DNA of 64,000 nt from Amycolatopsis sp. GM8 (GCF_021653975.1 NZ_JAJKFK010000001.1:898863-962862), one strand, 5' to 3'; shown: positions 32,591-43,712, counted from the stretch's first letter. Translations and numbers: made by a program. The notes: generated from the sequence alone by a model not told the origin.

Positions 32591-33448
32591 CTAGTCCAGG
32601 AGTTCGTCGCCGCGGACGGCCTGGGCGAGATGTTCGGGCAAGACCCGGCCGAACAGCTGTCGGGTCCGCTCGGGGCTGCCGATGACCCCGGGGCGTTCGC
32701 TGTAGGCGAAGATCGCCGTGTGGCGGGCGGTCGTGCCCTCCACCGTGGTGACCCGGTGCAGCGAATACCGGCCGCGGAACAGCTGGAGATCGCCGGGACG
32801 CAGGTCCAGCCGGCGCACGAGTTCGGTCTCGCCGGCCAGCACCGACCGGACGTCGTCGAAGTTTTCGCTGGTGGTGGACCGGATGTTCGGGCAATAGTCG
32901 AACCGCCCGCCGCCGTCAGCCTCCTGGGTGAGGAGGCTGACCGTGAACTCGTTCAGGTCGAAGTGCCAGGGGTGCGCGCGGCCGGGCGCGATCACGTTGA
33001 GGGTGAGCCCGGACAGCGGGTCGGCGAGCGGATGCAGTGCGGGCAGGCCGAAGCAGTCGGCGACGAACCGCTGGAACACCGGCGCGGTGTAGAGCCGCTG
33101 GATGATCGTGGTGGCCGGGATGTGGTCGCGGGCAACGAAAGCGTTGCCGCGTTCCATGATCGTGCGGCCCGGATGATCCGGCGGCAGCGGCGTGTCGAGC
33201 GCGATGTTGTAGGCGTTGACCCGTTCCACGGTCGCGTACGCGTGTGGCGCGAGGGCGGCGCACTCGGCGCGCAGGACGTCTTGCCACTCGGGCCGGATGA
33301 AGTCCCGCAGCACGCTGCAGCCGGCTTCCCGCAGCTCGGCTCGGGTGCGCTCGACGATCTCCCGCCAGGCGGCGCCGCCGGGTTCGGTGAGCGGGTATCT
33401 CCCGGTGTCGGCGGCGTCGAGTGCGGTCGAGCCTTCAGCGGTGCTCAT
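32591..33448 (-). CDS. HalD/BesD-like Fe(II)/2-oxoglutarate oxygenase
   Basis: 285 residues, cytoplasmic. The iron triad is visible: His162 and Asp164 in HPWHFDLNEFTV, and His231 in SLHRVTTVEG, with Arg242 placed to bind 2-oxoglutarate. The NEFTVSLLTQ sequence and overall length resemble the BesD/HalD amino-acid halogenase/hydroxylase superfamily. Because Asp164 is kept, where halogenases have Gly or Ala, hydroxylation is expected rather than chlorination. Substrates in this group are free amino acids such as lysine. The ATG at 33448 starts the family-like region; the frame upstream to 33913 is antisense to the lipoprotein. Probable operon with the acyltransferase. Confidence 0.82.
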   Translation of the reverse strand: MSTAEGSTALDAADTGRYPLTEPGGAAWREIVERTRAELREAGCSVLRDFIRPEWQDVLRAECAALAPHAYATVERVNAYNIALDTPLPPDHPGRTIMERGNAFVARDHIPATTIIQRLYTAPVFQRFVADCFGLPALHPLADPLSGLTLNVIAPGRAHPWHFDLNEFTVSLLTQEADGGGRFDYCPNIRSTTSENFDDVRSVLAGETELVRRLDLRPGDLQLFRGRYSLHRVTTVEGTTARHTAIFAYSERPGVIGSPERTRQLFGRVLPEHLAQAVRGDELLD

Positions 33449-33551
33449 CGAAGGAAACGTGTAGCACAGGATCCACCGGATGAACCCGCAGTGTGTGACC
33501 GGCCACAGCCAGTGCTCGCCGCGCCGGGATCGGCCGTGGGACACTCGCCGG

Positions 33552-34265
33552 GTGCGTCGCATCCTGGGGATTGTCTTGTGCTCGCTGGCATTGCTGACCG
33601 CATGCGGTCGTCCACCCGCGGAACCGGCCGTCGCGCCGCCGCCGTCCGCGTCCACATCCGCCTCGCCCGTTTTCCCGCGAGACGAGGCGGCGACCCACGG
33701 CGGTGACGGCGCACCGCACGAGGCCGAAAACCGCGGCCCGCTGCAACGGAGCGATCCGCCACCCGAGTACAGCGGAACCGCCACCGACGCGGCCCACCGG
33801 ATCGAGGCGGCACTGCAACCGTTGCGCGACCGGAACGACTTCCTCCCCGCCGCTGTCAGGCCCGCCATCATCGCCGCCGGATTCGGGACCGACAAGGTCA
33901 GCACCGTCGGCATGACACCGGCCGGGGTCCCCTACGACGCACCCCCGATCGGCACCTCTTTCGGCGTCTCGGTCGCCCCCCGCACCTGCGTCGTCGGCGC
34001 AATAGCCGCGGACCGCCTCACCGTCACCGTCGCCGGCACTTCCCCCGAATACGGCTGCCTAGAACCCAAACCCACTAACCGGGAGAGAGGCCAGCTGATG
34101 CTGGTCCCCACCGAACGTGCCCAGCGCCCGCCCACGCAAGAAGCTCGCACCGCGGGGGTGTGGGGGGTCGCCCCCCACAACGAGATGAGACACCGGGAAG
34201 GCGGCCAAAGGCCACCGAACACGGTGGGCGCAGCAGGGATCGAACCTGCGACCACCTCCTTGTAA
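33552..34265 (+). CDS. Lipoprotein with C-terminus running into repeat and tRNA antisense
   Basis: 237 residues from the GTG at 33552. RRILGIVLCSLALLTACG is a signal peptide with a lipobox. After a Pro/Ser linker a small domain follows (about 90-175: IEAALQPLRDRNDFLPAAV, GTSFGVSVAPRTCVVGAIAA, VAGTSPEYGCLEPKP) with a likely Cys-Cys bond. I do not recognise the domain. The frame then continues through a G-rich hairpin repeat (34142-34180) and into the antisense strand of a tRNA gene (AGIEPATTSL), where it stops. The last 60 residues are therefore not native-looking, and the original stop has probably been lost. Divergent from the oxygenase gene. Confidence 0.65.
   Translation: MRRILGIVLCSLALLTACGRPPAEPAVAPPPSASTSASPVFPRDEAATHGGDGAPHEAENRGPLQRSDPPPEYSGTATDAAHRIEAALQPLRDRNDFLPAAVRPAIIAAGFGTDKVSTVGMTPAGVPYDAPPIGTSFGVSVAPRTCVVGAIAADRLTVTVAGTSPEYGCLEPKPTNRERGQLMLVPTERAQRPPTQEARTAGVWGVAPHNEMRHREGGQRPPNTVGAAGIEPATTSL
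34142..34180 (+). repeat. GC-hairpin repeat element, copy 1
   Basis: AGCTCGCACCGCGGGGGT is followed by the hairpin TGGGGGG-tcg-CCCCCCA and CAA. A second copy with the same AGCTCGCACCGCGGGGGT lead and a hairpin of the same type lies at 42385-42431 in opposite orientation. Confidence 0.75.
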
Positions 34266-34296
34266 GGGAGGTGCTCTACCGCTGAGCTATGCGCCC
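34225..34296 (-). tRNA. tRNA-Val (anticodon UAC)
   Basis: On the minus strand a full cloverleaf runs from 34296 to 34225. The acceptor stem is GGGCGCA / TGCGCCC, the D-arm is AGCTCAGCGGTAGAGC, and the anticodon stem CCTCC/GGAGG closes the loop CTTACAA with anticodon TAC. The T-arm includes GGTTCGATCC. The discriminator is A, and CCA is not fully encoded (CCG follows). Confidence 0.97.
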
Positions 34297-34334
34297 GGAC
34301 CCCGGCGGCTGGGCTTGCCGCCGGGGCGAGGTGA

Positions 34335-34799
34335 TCAGGCGGGCAGGGCCGCCATGGCCTTCTTCCACGCTTCTTGGTCGCGTGCCTCACCGGGCTGGTT
34401 GACCTCGGTGAACCGGACGATGCCGTCCTTGTCGACGAGGAACGTGCCGCGCAGGGCCATACCCGCGCCCTCGTTGAACACGCCGTAGGCCTTGGCGACG
34501 TCGCCGTGCGGCCAGAAGTCGGACAGCAGCGGGAACTGGTAGCCCTGCTGCTCGGCCCAGGCCTTGAGCGAGAACGGCGTGTCCACCGACACCCCGAGCA
34601 CCTGCACGCCCTTGCCGTCGTAGTCGGCGAACTCGTCGCGCAGCTGGCACAGCTCGCCGGTGCACACACCGCTGAACGCGAACGGATAGAACACCAGCAG
34701 AACCGGCTTGTCGCCCTGGAAGGACGACAGCGTCACCTGCTGCTTGTTGGAGTCACTGAGTGTGAAGTCCGGAGCCTTGGAACCGACCTCGACCGCCAT
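34335..34799 (-). CDS. ahpE: AhpE-type peroxiredoxin
   Basis: 154 residues, matching mycobacterial AhpE. The peroxidatic Cys lies in the Prx motif PFAFSGVCTGELCQLRDEF (P-x3-T/S-x2-C pattern). A second Cys three residues after CTGE is also as in AhpE. It reduces peroxides and peroxynitrite in the cytoplasm, with mycothiol/mycoredoxin-type reductants in actinobacteria. The ATG at 34799 begins MAVEVGSKAPDFTL, the family start, with GAGAGGTG upstream. It lies 51 bases after the DUF3052 gene on the same strand, a conserved actinobacterial pair. Confidence 0.93.
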   Translation of the reverse strand: MAVEVGSKAPDFTLSDSNKQQVTLSSFQGDKPVLLVFYPFAFSGVCTGELCQLRDEFADYDGKGVQVLGVSVDTPFSLKAWAEQQGYQFPLLSDFWPHGDVAKAYGVFNEGAGMALRGTFLVDKDGIVRFTEVNQPGEARDQEAWKKAMAALPA

Positions 34800-34850
34800 T
34801 CGGCGCACCTCTCCCGTCTCACCTGAGTCTGCGTGCCCCAACCCTACCGG

Positions 34851-35279
34851 TCAGCGCTTCGACTTCGACTTCGGTGAGACGAGTTTCGTACCGGCCCAGT
34901 TGGCTCCGACGCTGATGTTGGAGGTCTGCGCGAGCCCGACGGTGGGCACCGCCTCCGCGATCTCGCTCGGCTCGACGTGCCCGGGCTGCCCGGTCTTGGG
35001 GGTCAGCACCCAGATCACGCCGCTCTCGTCGAGCGGTGTCCGGGCGTCCATGATCGCGTCGACCAGGTCACCGTCGTCCTGGCGCCACCACAGCAGCACC
35101 ACGTCGATGACATCGTCGGCGTCCTCCTCCAGGAGCTCGCCACCGATATGTTCTTCGACCGCCGCACGAAGGTCGTCGTCGACGTCCTCGTCCCAGCCGA
35201 TCTCCTGAACCACCATGTCCGGCTTGATGCCAAGCCTCTCGGCGACGCTGTTGTAATCAGCGTCTCCAGCGGCGACCAC
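34851..35279 (-). CDS. DUF3052 domain protein
   Basis: 142 residues, acidic, conserved throughout actinobacteria next to aceE and ahpE. The typical blocks are YNSVAERLGIKPDMVVQEIG, WDEDVDDDLRAAVEEHIGGE, EDADDVIDVVLLWWR and GVIWVLTPKTGQPGHVEPSE. The function is unknown. I chose the GTG at 35279 because GGAGG lies nine bases upstream; a GTG at 35288 would leave almost no spacing. The frame to 35474 is not conserved-looking. It diverges from aceE across a 385-base promoter region. Confidence 0.9.
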   Translation of the reverse strand: MVAAGDADYNSVAERLGIKPDMVVQEIGWDEDVDDDLRAAVEEHIGGELLEEDADDVIDVVLLWWRQDDGDLVDAIMDARTPLDESGVIWVLTPKTGQPGHVEPSEIAEAVPTVGLAQTSNISVGANWAGTKLVSPKSKSKR

Positions 35280-35305
35280 TGCTGTCACTCCTCCAACTGA
35301 GACGG

Positions 35306-35326
35306 GCGACCGGACGATCCGGTCGC
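35306..35326. promoter_or_regulatory. Perfect palindrome GCGACCGGA-cga-TCCGGTCGC
   Basis: A 9-bp perfect inverted repeat with a 3-base centre, 27 bases upstream of the DUF3052 start codon. It is a candidate operator or 5' leader hairpin; no regulator can be named. Confidence 0.45.
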
Positions 35327-35456
35327 TCGGATACACGGATGGGGCTAGCGAACACGTCCGCGGCCCGCGGCGCAACCGTCCACACCGGATCTCTCCCAAC
35401 TCGTTTCCCACGGTAGGAGCCCTTGAGCTCGGCGAACGGCCCTTCCCGACCGCTAT

Positions 35457-35487
35457 TTCACCCCGCCGGATCACCGTGACCTAGGGT
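35457..35487 (+). promoter_or_regulatory. Candidate aceE promoter
   Basis: TTCACC (35457-35462) and TAGGGT (35482-35487) are separated by 19 bases and point toward aceE. The spacing is slightly long for a housekeeping promoter. Confidence 0.4.
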
Positions 35488-35664
35488 GGAGAGGTCTCGC
35501 GCGCGTGCGCGCGTGTGAATTATGCGAATCCGACCGCGGGACAGGCAAACGTTACCGCCCAGTAGCGATGACGGGGGCCGGGAAAAAGACGACGATGGCG
35601 GCAGGACACGGCCGGGAAAAGGGCCGTGTCACAGCCGCGAAGTGACGACTGGCGAGGAGATCCC

Positions 35665-38471
<2,807 letters not shown>

Positions 38472-38475
<4 letters not shown>

Positions 38476-39683
38476 CGAAGAGGCAGGTGCCGCAGGTCTC
38501 GCAACTCCGCGAGATCCTGCGGCCCAAGCCGTTCGTGCTGGACCCGGTCGAGCGCCGGCTCGGTAACGCACACACGATCGCCGACCTGCGCGCGATCGCC
38601 CGTCGCCGCACCCCGCGCGCCGTGTTCGACTACGCCGATGGCGCCGCCGAGCTCGAGGACAGCCTGCGCCGGGCGCGCGAGGCGTTCCGCCGGGTGGAGT
38701 TCCATCCGAACGTGCTGCGTGGTGTCGCCGACGTCGATACGAGTGTGACGGTGCTCGGGAAGCGTTCGGCGCTGCCGTTCGCGTTCGCGCCCACCGGGTT
38801 CACGCGGATGATGCACCACGAAGGCGAGCGCGCGGTTGCCCATGTGGCGCAACGGGAAGACATCCCGGTGTCGCTCTCGACGATGGGCACGACGTCGATC
38901 GAGGACGTCGCCGCGACCGCCCCGCAGGCCCGGAAATGGTTCCAGCTCTACGTTTGGCGTGACCACGGCGCGGGCCAGGACCTGATGCGGCGAGCACACG
39001 AGTCGGGCTACGACACGTTGCTGCTCACCGTCGACACCCCTGTCGGCGGGGCGCGGATGCGCGACGTGCGCAACGGCCTGACCATCCCGCCGACCCTGAC
39101 CTTGCGCACTTTCCTCGACGGCGCAACGCATCCGGCGTGGTGGTTCAACCTGCTGACGACCGAACCGCTGCGTTTCGCCTCGCTCGACGCGTGGGGCGGA
39201 ACCGTCCAGGAGCTGATCAACAAGCTGTTCGACCCGGCGCTCGATTTCGGTGATCTGGCCTGGGTCCGCGAAAGCTGGCCGGGAAAGCTTGTGGTGAAAG
39301 GGATCCAGAACCCGGACGACGCCAAGGACGTGGTGAAGTACGGCGCGGACGCGGTGGTGCTGTCGAACCACGGCGGCCGCCAGCTCGACCGGGCGCCCAC
39401 CCCGCTGGAGTTGGTACGCCCCACACTCGACGCAGTCGGCGGCGACGCGGAAGTCTGGCTGGACACGGGCATCCTGTCGGGCGGTGACATCGTCGCCGCC
39501 ATCGCCCAGGGCGTGACAACGTGTCTGGTCGGCCGGGCCTACCTGTACGGCCTCATGGCCGGCGGCGAGCGCGGTGTCCAGCGCTGCGCGGACATCCTGC
39601 GAACGGAAATCGTGCGGACGATGCAGCTGCTGGGCGTGCGGACCGTCGATGCCCTGCAACCGAGCCACGCCACACTACGCTGA
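38472..39683 (+). CDS. FMN-dependent alpha-hydroxy-acid oxidase/dehydrogenase (LldD family)
   Basis: 403 residues, TIM barrel. FMN and active-site features are [15 protein letters not shown] (Tyr), the [13 protein letters not shown] segment, [51 protein letters not shown] (Lys), [10 protein letters not shown] (catalytic His and Arg) and [19 protein letters not shown]. The family oxidises L-lactate, glycolate or mandelate; coupling to aceE suggests lactate to pyruvate. The GTG at 38472 overlaps the aceE stop; the long frame beginning at 37755 is a shadow of aceE. It ends four bases before the convergent endonuclease gene. Confidence 0.92.
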
Positions 39684-39687
39684 ACGG

Positions 39688-40731
39688 CTATCCGTCGGTA
39701 GGGCCCAGCAACGCGTCCAGGCTGAGATATTCCAGGAGCAGGTGCTTCAGATGGCTTCCTTCGATCAGCTGGATGCGGCCGTGACGGGCGGCGAAGTCGT
39801 GGGACGCCTTACCGAATCGTGAGGTCGTCACGAGTACCCCGCGGCTGGCACGTTTGTCGTCCATCACCGCGGCGAGGGCACGCACCGCATCCGGTTCGAC
39901 CGTGTTCTTGTAGCGTTTGGCCTGGATCACACAAACGCCGCCCATGATCGGGTCCTCGTTCACGGCGACAGCGTCCAGGCCGTCGTCCCGGGATGCCTGG
40001 GTCACCCAGGATTTCATCCCCATGGCCTCGAAGAGCTGCTTCACCAGCACCTCGAACTCGAACGGCTTCGAAAGATCGGGGTCGAAGATCGGCCGGACGG
40101 CTTCGAGATCCCAAGGATGGGGCGACACGAGTGCGTTGAAGGGTCGTTCAGGGCGACCCGTCGCCCTGTTTCGCGTGGAGACGTGTGCGTTCACCGCCAC
40201 TTCGTCGACGAGTTCGGCAGGGCGTACCTCGAACACGTCCCGCATTGTGCGCAGCACGAGCTGAGCCACCAAATCCGCGTAACGCTGCCTCACCTCCTTG
40301 ACCGGCCGCGGTTTGGCGGTGATCTCGTCTCTCGTCTTGACGTAGGTGTACTCCCGGGTTTCGGGAATGATCTCGATCGGTGGTAGTTCCCGCACTACCA
40401 GCAATTTTCGCGCGTCCGGCTGATAAGCGAGTTCGATGTCCACAGCGATGTCGTCCGGCAGCGGGCTCGCCTCGACCAACAGCTCGTAGTAGTCCTCGAC
40501 GGCCTCGGGCGTACGGGCTTTCACCCGCCGCTCGAGGTCGTCGACTTGCGCGTTGTATCGGTCCACTTCCTGGCGGCGTGACTCCTGCGCCTGCGCATGG
40601 CGGAATTCCGCTCCCGCCAACGCCGCCGAACGATCTCTCTCGTGGGCCTGAAAACGTCCTACGTCCTGTTCGAACCGGGAGCGCGCCTCCTGAACAGCTC
40701 GCTCGTGGCCGCCCTTGAACAACCGTGCCAT
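39688..40731 (-). CDS. Mrr-like restriction endonuclease, C-terminal part of a frameshifted gene
   Basis: 347 residues. Residues 1-75 are a charged coiled coil (AVQEARSRFEQDVGRFQAHE). The middle (80-215) is a connecting domain. The C-terminus (225-340) is the Mrr catalytic domain with the PD-(D/E)xK core DDGLDAVAVNED then CVIQAKRYKN. Mrr-type enzymes cut modified DNA, but stand-alone actinobacterial members have unproven roles. Homologues of this layout carry an extra N-terminal coiled coil, which is present here upstream in a different frame (40800-41108). The in-frame sequence just before the ATG (WERYEPPPPTG) is also protein-like, so this ATG is internal to the original gene. Confidence 0.8.
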   Translation of the reverse strand: MARLFKGGHERAVQEARSRFEQDVGRFQAHERDRSAALAGAEFRHAQAQESRRQEVDRYNAQVDDLERRVKARTPEAVEDYYELLVEASPLPDDIAVDIELAYQPDARKLLVVRELPPIEIIPETREYTYVKTRDEITAKPRPVKEVRQRYADLVAQLVLRTMRDVFEVRPAELVDEVAVNAHVSTRNRATGRPERPFNALVSPHPWDLEAVRPIFDPDLSKPFEFEVLVKQLFEAMGMKSWVTQASRDDGLDAVAVNEDPIMGGVCVIQAKRYKNTVEPDAVRALAAVMDDKRASRGVLVTTSRFGKASHDFAARHGRIQLIEGSHLKHLLLEYLSLDALLGPTDG

Positions 40732-40799
40732 TCCGGTCGGCGGCGGCGGTTCGTATCGTTCCCACTGTGGCGGATGGGCCGCCGTGGCCAGCTCCTGGT

Positions 40800-41108
40800 G
40801 GGGGGCCGGAACGGTTCCGGCCGGAATGTCTGCCGCAGCTGTGAGAACGAGAAAACCCCAGGATGCCGAAGACCGTCGGCAAGGATTGAACCGAGTTCGG
40901 CCACGCGCCGTTGAGCTGCGGCGGTCATCCCCGCGGCATCGGCCAGCTGGTCCTTCGTGCGCTGTTCCGGTTGTTCTCGCACGGCTTGCGCGTCAGCACG
41001 TTGTTGAGCGCGTGCGGCTCGCTCCTGCTCGCGAATGGCGCGTTGCAGGTCCAGCTGTGCTTGCTTGATTTGCCGCTGTCGTTCGCGCTCGCCGCGGACG
41101 CTCCGCAT
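40800..41108 (-). pseudogene. N-terminal fragment of the Mrr-like endonuclease, split by a frameshift
   Basis: The frame beginning MRSVRGERERQRQIKQAQ encodes a coiled coil and then the conserved-looking segment VAELGSILADGLRHPG and TFRPEPFRPP. Here it meets a run of six G (40800-40805; C on the coding strand) and turns into Arg-rich nonsense. In the frame one base over, translation continues sensibly as HQELATAAHPPQWERYEPPP into the downstream endonuclease. Adding one base to the run restores a single protein of about 470 residues. Either a real inactivating indel, a phase-variable tract or a base-calling error. Confidence 0.75.
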
Positions 41109-41246
41109 CGCGTGCGCAGCGGTGGCACTGCCGGCGAGGGGTTGCTAGCGGTGACGTACCTAATCGTGGTCGGGCAGGGCACGGTCCTCAGCGGCATGCT
41201 GCCCTGCGGCCGATGAGTTCCCGGCGGCCGCGGGGTCTGTCGTGGC

Positions 41247-41522
41247 ATGAGTGACTTGGACAAGAGATTCACCGCGACCCTGCTGAAGAGCCCGAACGAG
41301 GGCGGCTGGACCTACGTCGTGATGCCCGGCTCAGCCGCGTTCTTCGGCACGCGGGGGCTGGTCAAGGTCCGCGGCACCATCGACGGGCTGCCGTTCCGCA
41401 GCTCGTTCATGGCGCTCGGCGACGGCACCCACAAGCTGCCGGTGAAGGCCGGCGTCCGGCGCGCGCTCGGCAAGCAGGCCGGCGCCGACGTGGAGATCCA
41501 CCTCACCGAGCGGCTGGACTGA
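41247..41522 (+). CDS. DUF1905 domain protein
   Basis: 91 residues, a small beta-barrel-like domain: [60 protein letters not shown] and VEIHL. The family is widespread in soil actinobacteria with no proven function. Its last 20 bases overlap the convergent pnuC gene. Confidence 0.9.
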   Translation: MSDLDKRFTATLLKSPNEGGWTYVVMPGSAAFFGTRGLVKVRGTIDGLPFRSSFMALGDGTHKLPVKAGVRRALGKQAGADVEIHLTERLD

Positions 41523-42135
41523 CCGCCGCCCGCGCCCGCCGCGCCGACCGGGTCCAGCTCCACCAGCCGTGGATCACCAGCGCCGCGAACACCACGTAGA
41601 TCGCCGCGGAGAAGTACAGCCCGGACGCGATCTGCAGCGGGACCCCGATCGCGTCCACCACCAGCCACACCAGCCAGAACTCCACCAGCCCCAGCCCCTG
41701 CGCGCCGAACGCGACCAGCGTGCCGACGAAGATGGCCGCGTCCGGCCACGGCGCCCACGACGCGTTCAGCGCCTGCAGCACCAAAGCCATCGCCACCGTG
41801 CCGACGCCGAACACCCCGGCCATCCCCAGCCGCTCGACGAGCCTGCCCTGCCGCACCACCACGCCGTATACCGGATCCTTGCGGCGCGTCCACGCCCACC
41901 AGCCGTAGAGCGAGATGAGCAGAATCGCCACCTGACGCGACGCCAGCCCACCCAGATGCGCCGACGTGTACACCGCGAACAGCAACACGGTCGCACCGAC
42001 CTGCACCGGCCACGTCCACAACGTCCGGCGCTCGGCAAGGAAAACCACCGCGAGCGCGCAGATCTGCCCGGCCAGCTCGGCGATCGAGATCCACTGGCCG
42101 AAGACGGTCACACCGTGCTGCAGCAAGAAGTTCAC
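41503..42135 (-). CDS. pnuC: Nicotinamide riboside transporter PnuC
   Basis: 210 residues from the GTG at 42135, the family-like start (N-F-L-L-Q-H-G). Seven membrane segments are visible. The substrate signature [20 protein letters not shown] and the WWAWTRRK / WWSWTRS motifs at the membrane faces match PnuC. It takes up nicotinamide riboside for NAD salvage by facilitated diffusion. The frame from 42252 upstream is not conserved-looking. I found no clear riboswitch or NiaR/NrtR box upstream, only a palindrome at 42254-42266. The 3' end overlaps DUF1905 by 20 bases tail to tail. Confidence 0.9.
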   Translation of the reverse strand: MNFLLQHGVTVFGQWISIAELAGQICALAVVFLAERRTLWTWPVQVGATVLLFAVYTSAHLGGLASRQVAILLISLYGWWAWTRRKDPVYGVVVRQGRLVERLGMAGVFGVGTVAMALVLQALNASWAPWPDAAIFVGTLVAFGAQGLGLVEFWLVWLVVDAIGVPLQIASGLYFSAAIYVVFAALVIHGWWSWTRSARRARAAVSPAAR

Positions 42136-42253
42136 ACGAACATCAACTCGGCCGAAACGGCCAAGATTCCCCACCCACGGTAACTGTCGATCTCCACCCG
42201 CTGACCTGCGCCGCACGATTGGGTGAGTGGGGTAGCCAACGAAGATCCACAAG

Positions 42254-42266
42254 GTCCATAGTGGAC
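42254..42266. promoter_or_regulatory. Palindrome GTCCATAGTGGAC upstream of pnuC
   Basis: Perfect 5-bp arms GTCCA/TGGAC around a 3-base centre, about 120 bases upstream of the pnuC start. It might be an operator, but the same pattern occurs inside four coding regions of this window, so it may be a genome-wide motif instead. Confidence 0.35.
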
Positions 42267-42289
42267 TTACCGGTGGGGACCGGGGAGAT

Positions 42290-42333
42290 GAGGCCGCTCG
42301 GGGATTCGATGAACCGAATCACCGGGCGGCCTC
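42290..42333. repeat. 19-bp imperfect hairpin
   Basis: GAGGCCGCTCGGGGATTCG (42290-42308) pairs with 42315-42333 with two mismatches, around a 6-base loop. As a terminator it has no obvious gene to serve, since both neighbours point away from it. Confidence 0.6.
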
Positions 42334-42384
42334 GCATATTCGCCCCTCTGTTCGCGCTGGCGCGCTCCCATCGGGGCGAGTCCG

Positions 42385-42431
42385 CGTAATTCTTGGGGGG
42401 CCGAGCCCCCCAAACCCCCGCGGTGCGAGCT
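42385..42431 (-). repeat. GC-hairpin repeat element, copy 2
   Basis: On the minus strand AGCTCGCACCGCGGGGGT is followed by TTGGGGGGC-tcg-GCCCCCCAA. The lead sequence is identical to copy 1 at 34142-34180; the hairpin is of the same type but not the same sequence. Confidence 0.75.
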
Positions 42432-42521
42432 CCTCCGGACCCAGCGTGGTTTCGTGAGCAGTCACCAGCGCTGGGCGCGTACCGCATGGACCATGCATTG
42501 GCGTCGTACCATCGGGGGGTT

Positions 42522-43712
42522 ATGACGCAGACCAGTGCTCGGCCCTTGAAGAAGCATCATGGGCTTTCCGCGAAGACGTTGCGGGGGTTGGAGCGGGCGT
42601 CGGGGCGGCTGGCGTCGGCGAGCGTCGCCGCCATGGAACAACGGCTGCCCTGGTTCAAACGCCTCCCCGCCGACCAGCGCGCCAGCGTCCTGATGATCAC
42701 CCAGACCGGCGCCGCCGGATTCGTCGACTGGCTCCGCGACTCCCAGGAAGCGCTCAAACTCACCAGCGAGGCCTTCCGCAGCGCCCCCCAGGAACTCTCC
42801 CGCTGGATCAGCCTCCGCCAGGCCGTCGGCCTCGTCCGGATGGCCATCGAGGTCTTCGAGGACGAACTACCCGCGTTCGCCGCCGACGACACCGAACGCG
42901 CCGCGCTCATCGAGGGAATCCTCCGCTACGGCCGCGAAATCGCCTTCGCCACCGCCAACTCCTACGCCGCCGCCGCCGAAGCGCGCGGCGCGTGGGACGC
43001 CCGCCTCGAAGCGCTCGTCGTCGACGGGATCGTCCGTGGCGACGCCGAAGAATCCGTCCTGTCCCGCGCCTCCGCGTTGGGCTGGGACCCCGCCGCGAAA
43101 GCCACCGTCGTCACCGGCAGCCCCAGCTCCGACGACCCGCCGACCGTCGTGTTCGAAGTCCGGCGCCTCGCCGCCCGCCTCGGCCGGCCGGTGCTGCTGA
43201 GCGTGCAGGGCTCACGGCTCATCGTCGTCGCCGGCGGCGAGGAGGACGGCATCGGCAAACTCTCCGTCGCCTTCGGGGACGGACCCGTCGTCGCCGGGCC
43301 CACCGTCGCCAACCTCGGCGACGCCCACCGCAGCGCGGCCGAGGCGCTCTCCGGGCTGCGCGCCGTCGTCGGCTGGCCCGGCGCGCCCCGCCCGGTCCGG
43401 TCCGCCGACCTGCTGCCCGAGCGCGCGCTGTCCGGGGACGCCGAAGCCGAACGCCTGCTCATCGAGGAAATCGCGCAACCACTGGAAAACGCCGGGGACA
43501 CCGTGCTGCGCACCGTCGAGGCGTACCTGGAATCCGGCGGCGTGCTCGAAACCTGCGCCAAGACACTGTTCGTGCACCCCAACACCGTTCGCTACCGGCT
43601 GCGCCGCGCCACCGAACTGACCGGCCGCAACGCCACCGACCCACGTGACGCACTGGTGATGCGCGTCGCGCTGATGATCGGCAGGCTCGCCCGCGCCCGC
43701 GGTATCTGGTGA
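42522..43712 (+). CDS. fasR: PucR/CdaR-type regulator of fatty acid synthesis (FasR-like)
   Basis: 396 residues. The N-terminal half is helical and conserved in the actinobacterial FasR group (LPWFKRLPADQRASVLMITQ, TGAAGFVDWL). The middle has a GGDEF-derived sensing region (RLIVVAGGEEDGIGKLSVAF), and the C-terminus has the PucR helix-turn-helix: LETCAKTLFVHPNTVRYRLR. In Streptomyces the orthologue lies next to fabD and activates the fabD-fabH-acpP-fabF operon; the same order is found here, 156 bases upstream of fabD. The ATG at 42522 follows CGGGGGG; frames starting at 42393 cover the repeat element and are not coding. Confidence 0.88.
   Translation: MTQTSARPLKKHHGLSAKTLRGLERASGRLASASVAAMEQRLPWFKRLPADQRASVLMITQTGAAGFVDWLRDSQEALKLTSEAFRSAPQELSRWISLRQAVGLVRMAIEVFEDELPAFAADDTERAALIEGILRYGREIAFATANSYAAAAEARGAWDARLEALVVDGIVRGDAEESVLSRASALGWDPAAKATVVTGSPSSDDPPTVVFEVRRLAARLGRPVLLSVQGSRLIVVAGGEEDGIGKLSVAFGDGPVVAGPTVANLGDAHRSAAEALSGLRAVVGWPGAPRPVRSADLLPERALSGDAEAERLLIEEIAQPLENAGDTVLRTVEAYLESGGVLETCAKTLFVHPNTVRYRLRRATELTGRNATDPRDALVMRVALMIGRLARARGIW

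Larger units (their letters stand above)
35280..35664. other. 385-base divergent promoter region of DUF3052 and aceE
   Basis: No gene is visible. It holds a 21-base palindrome (35306-35326) next to the DUF3052 start, a plausible sigma-70-type promoter (35457-35487) reading toward aceE, and a CG alternating run (CGCGCGTGCGCGCG near 35500). The aceE leader would be about 170 bases long. Confidence 0.55.
42136..42521. other. 386-base divergent region between pnuC and fasR
   Basis: No gene is visible. It contains a 13-base palindrome (42254-42266), a 19-bp imperfect hairpin (42290-42333) and the second copy of a G-rich hairpin repeat (42385-42431). TACCAT (42507-42512), ten bases before the fasR start, could be a -10 box, but no -35 is clear. 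Confidence 0.5.

Noticed and set aside
32591..33448. Halogenase call for the BesD/HalD-like protein
   Set aside because: The iron motif is HFD with Asp present; halogenases need Gly or Ala there to leave a site for chloride.
42290..42333. Transcription terminator
   Set aside because: Both flanking genes start, not end, at this region, so the hairpin has no gene to terminate unless an unseen RNA exists.
42136..42521. Riboswitch or NAD-regulator box upstream of pnuC
   Set aside because: No TPP or NAD riboswitch core was recognisable and the palindrome there also occurs within coding regions.
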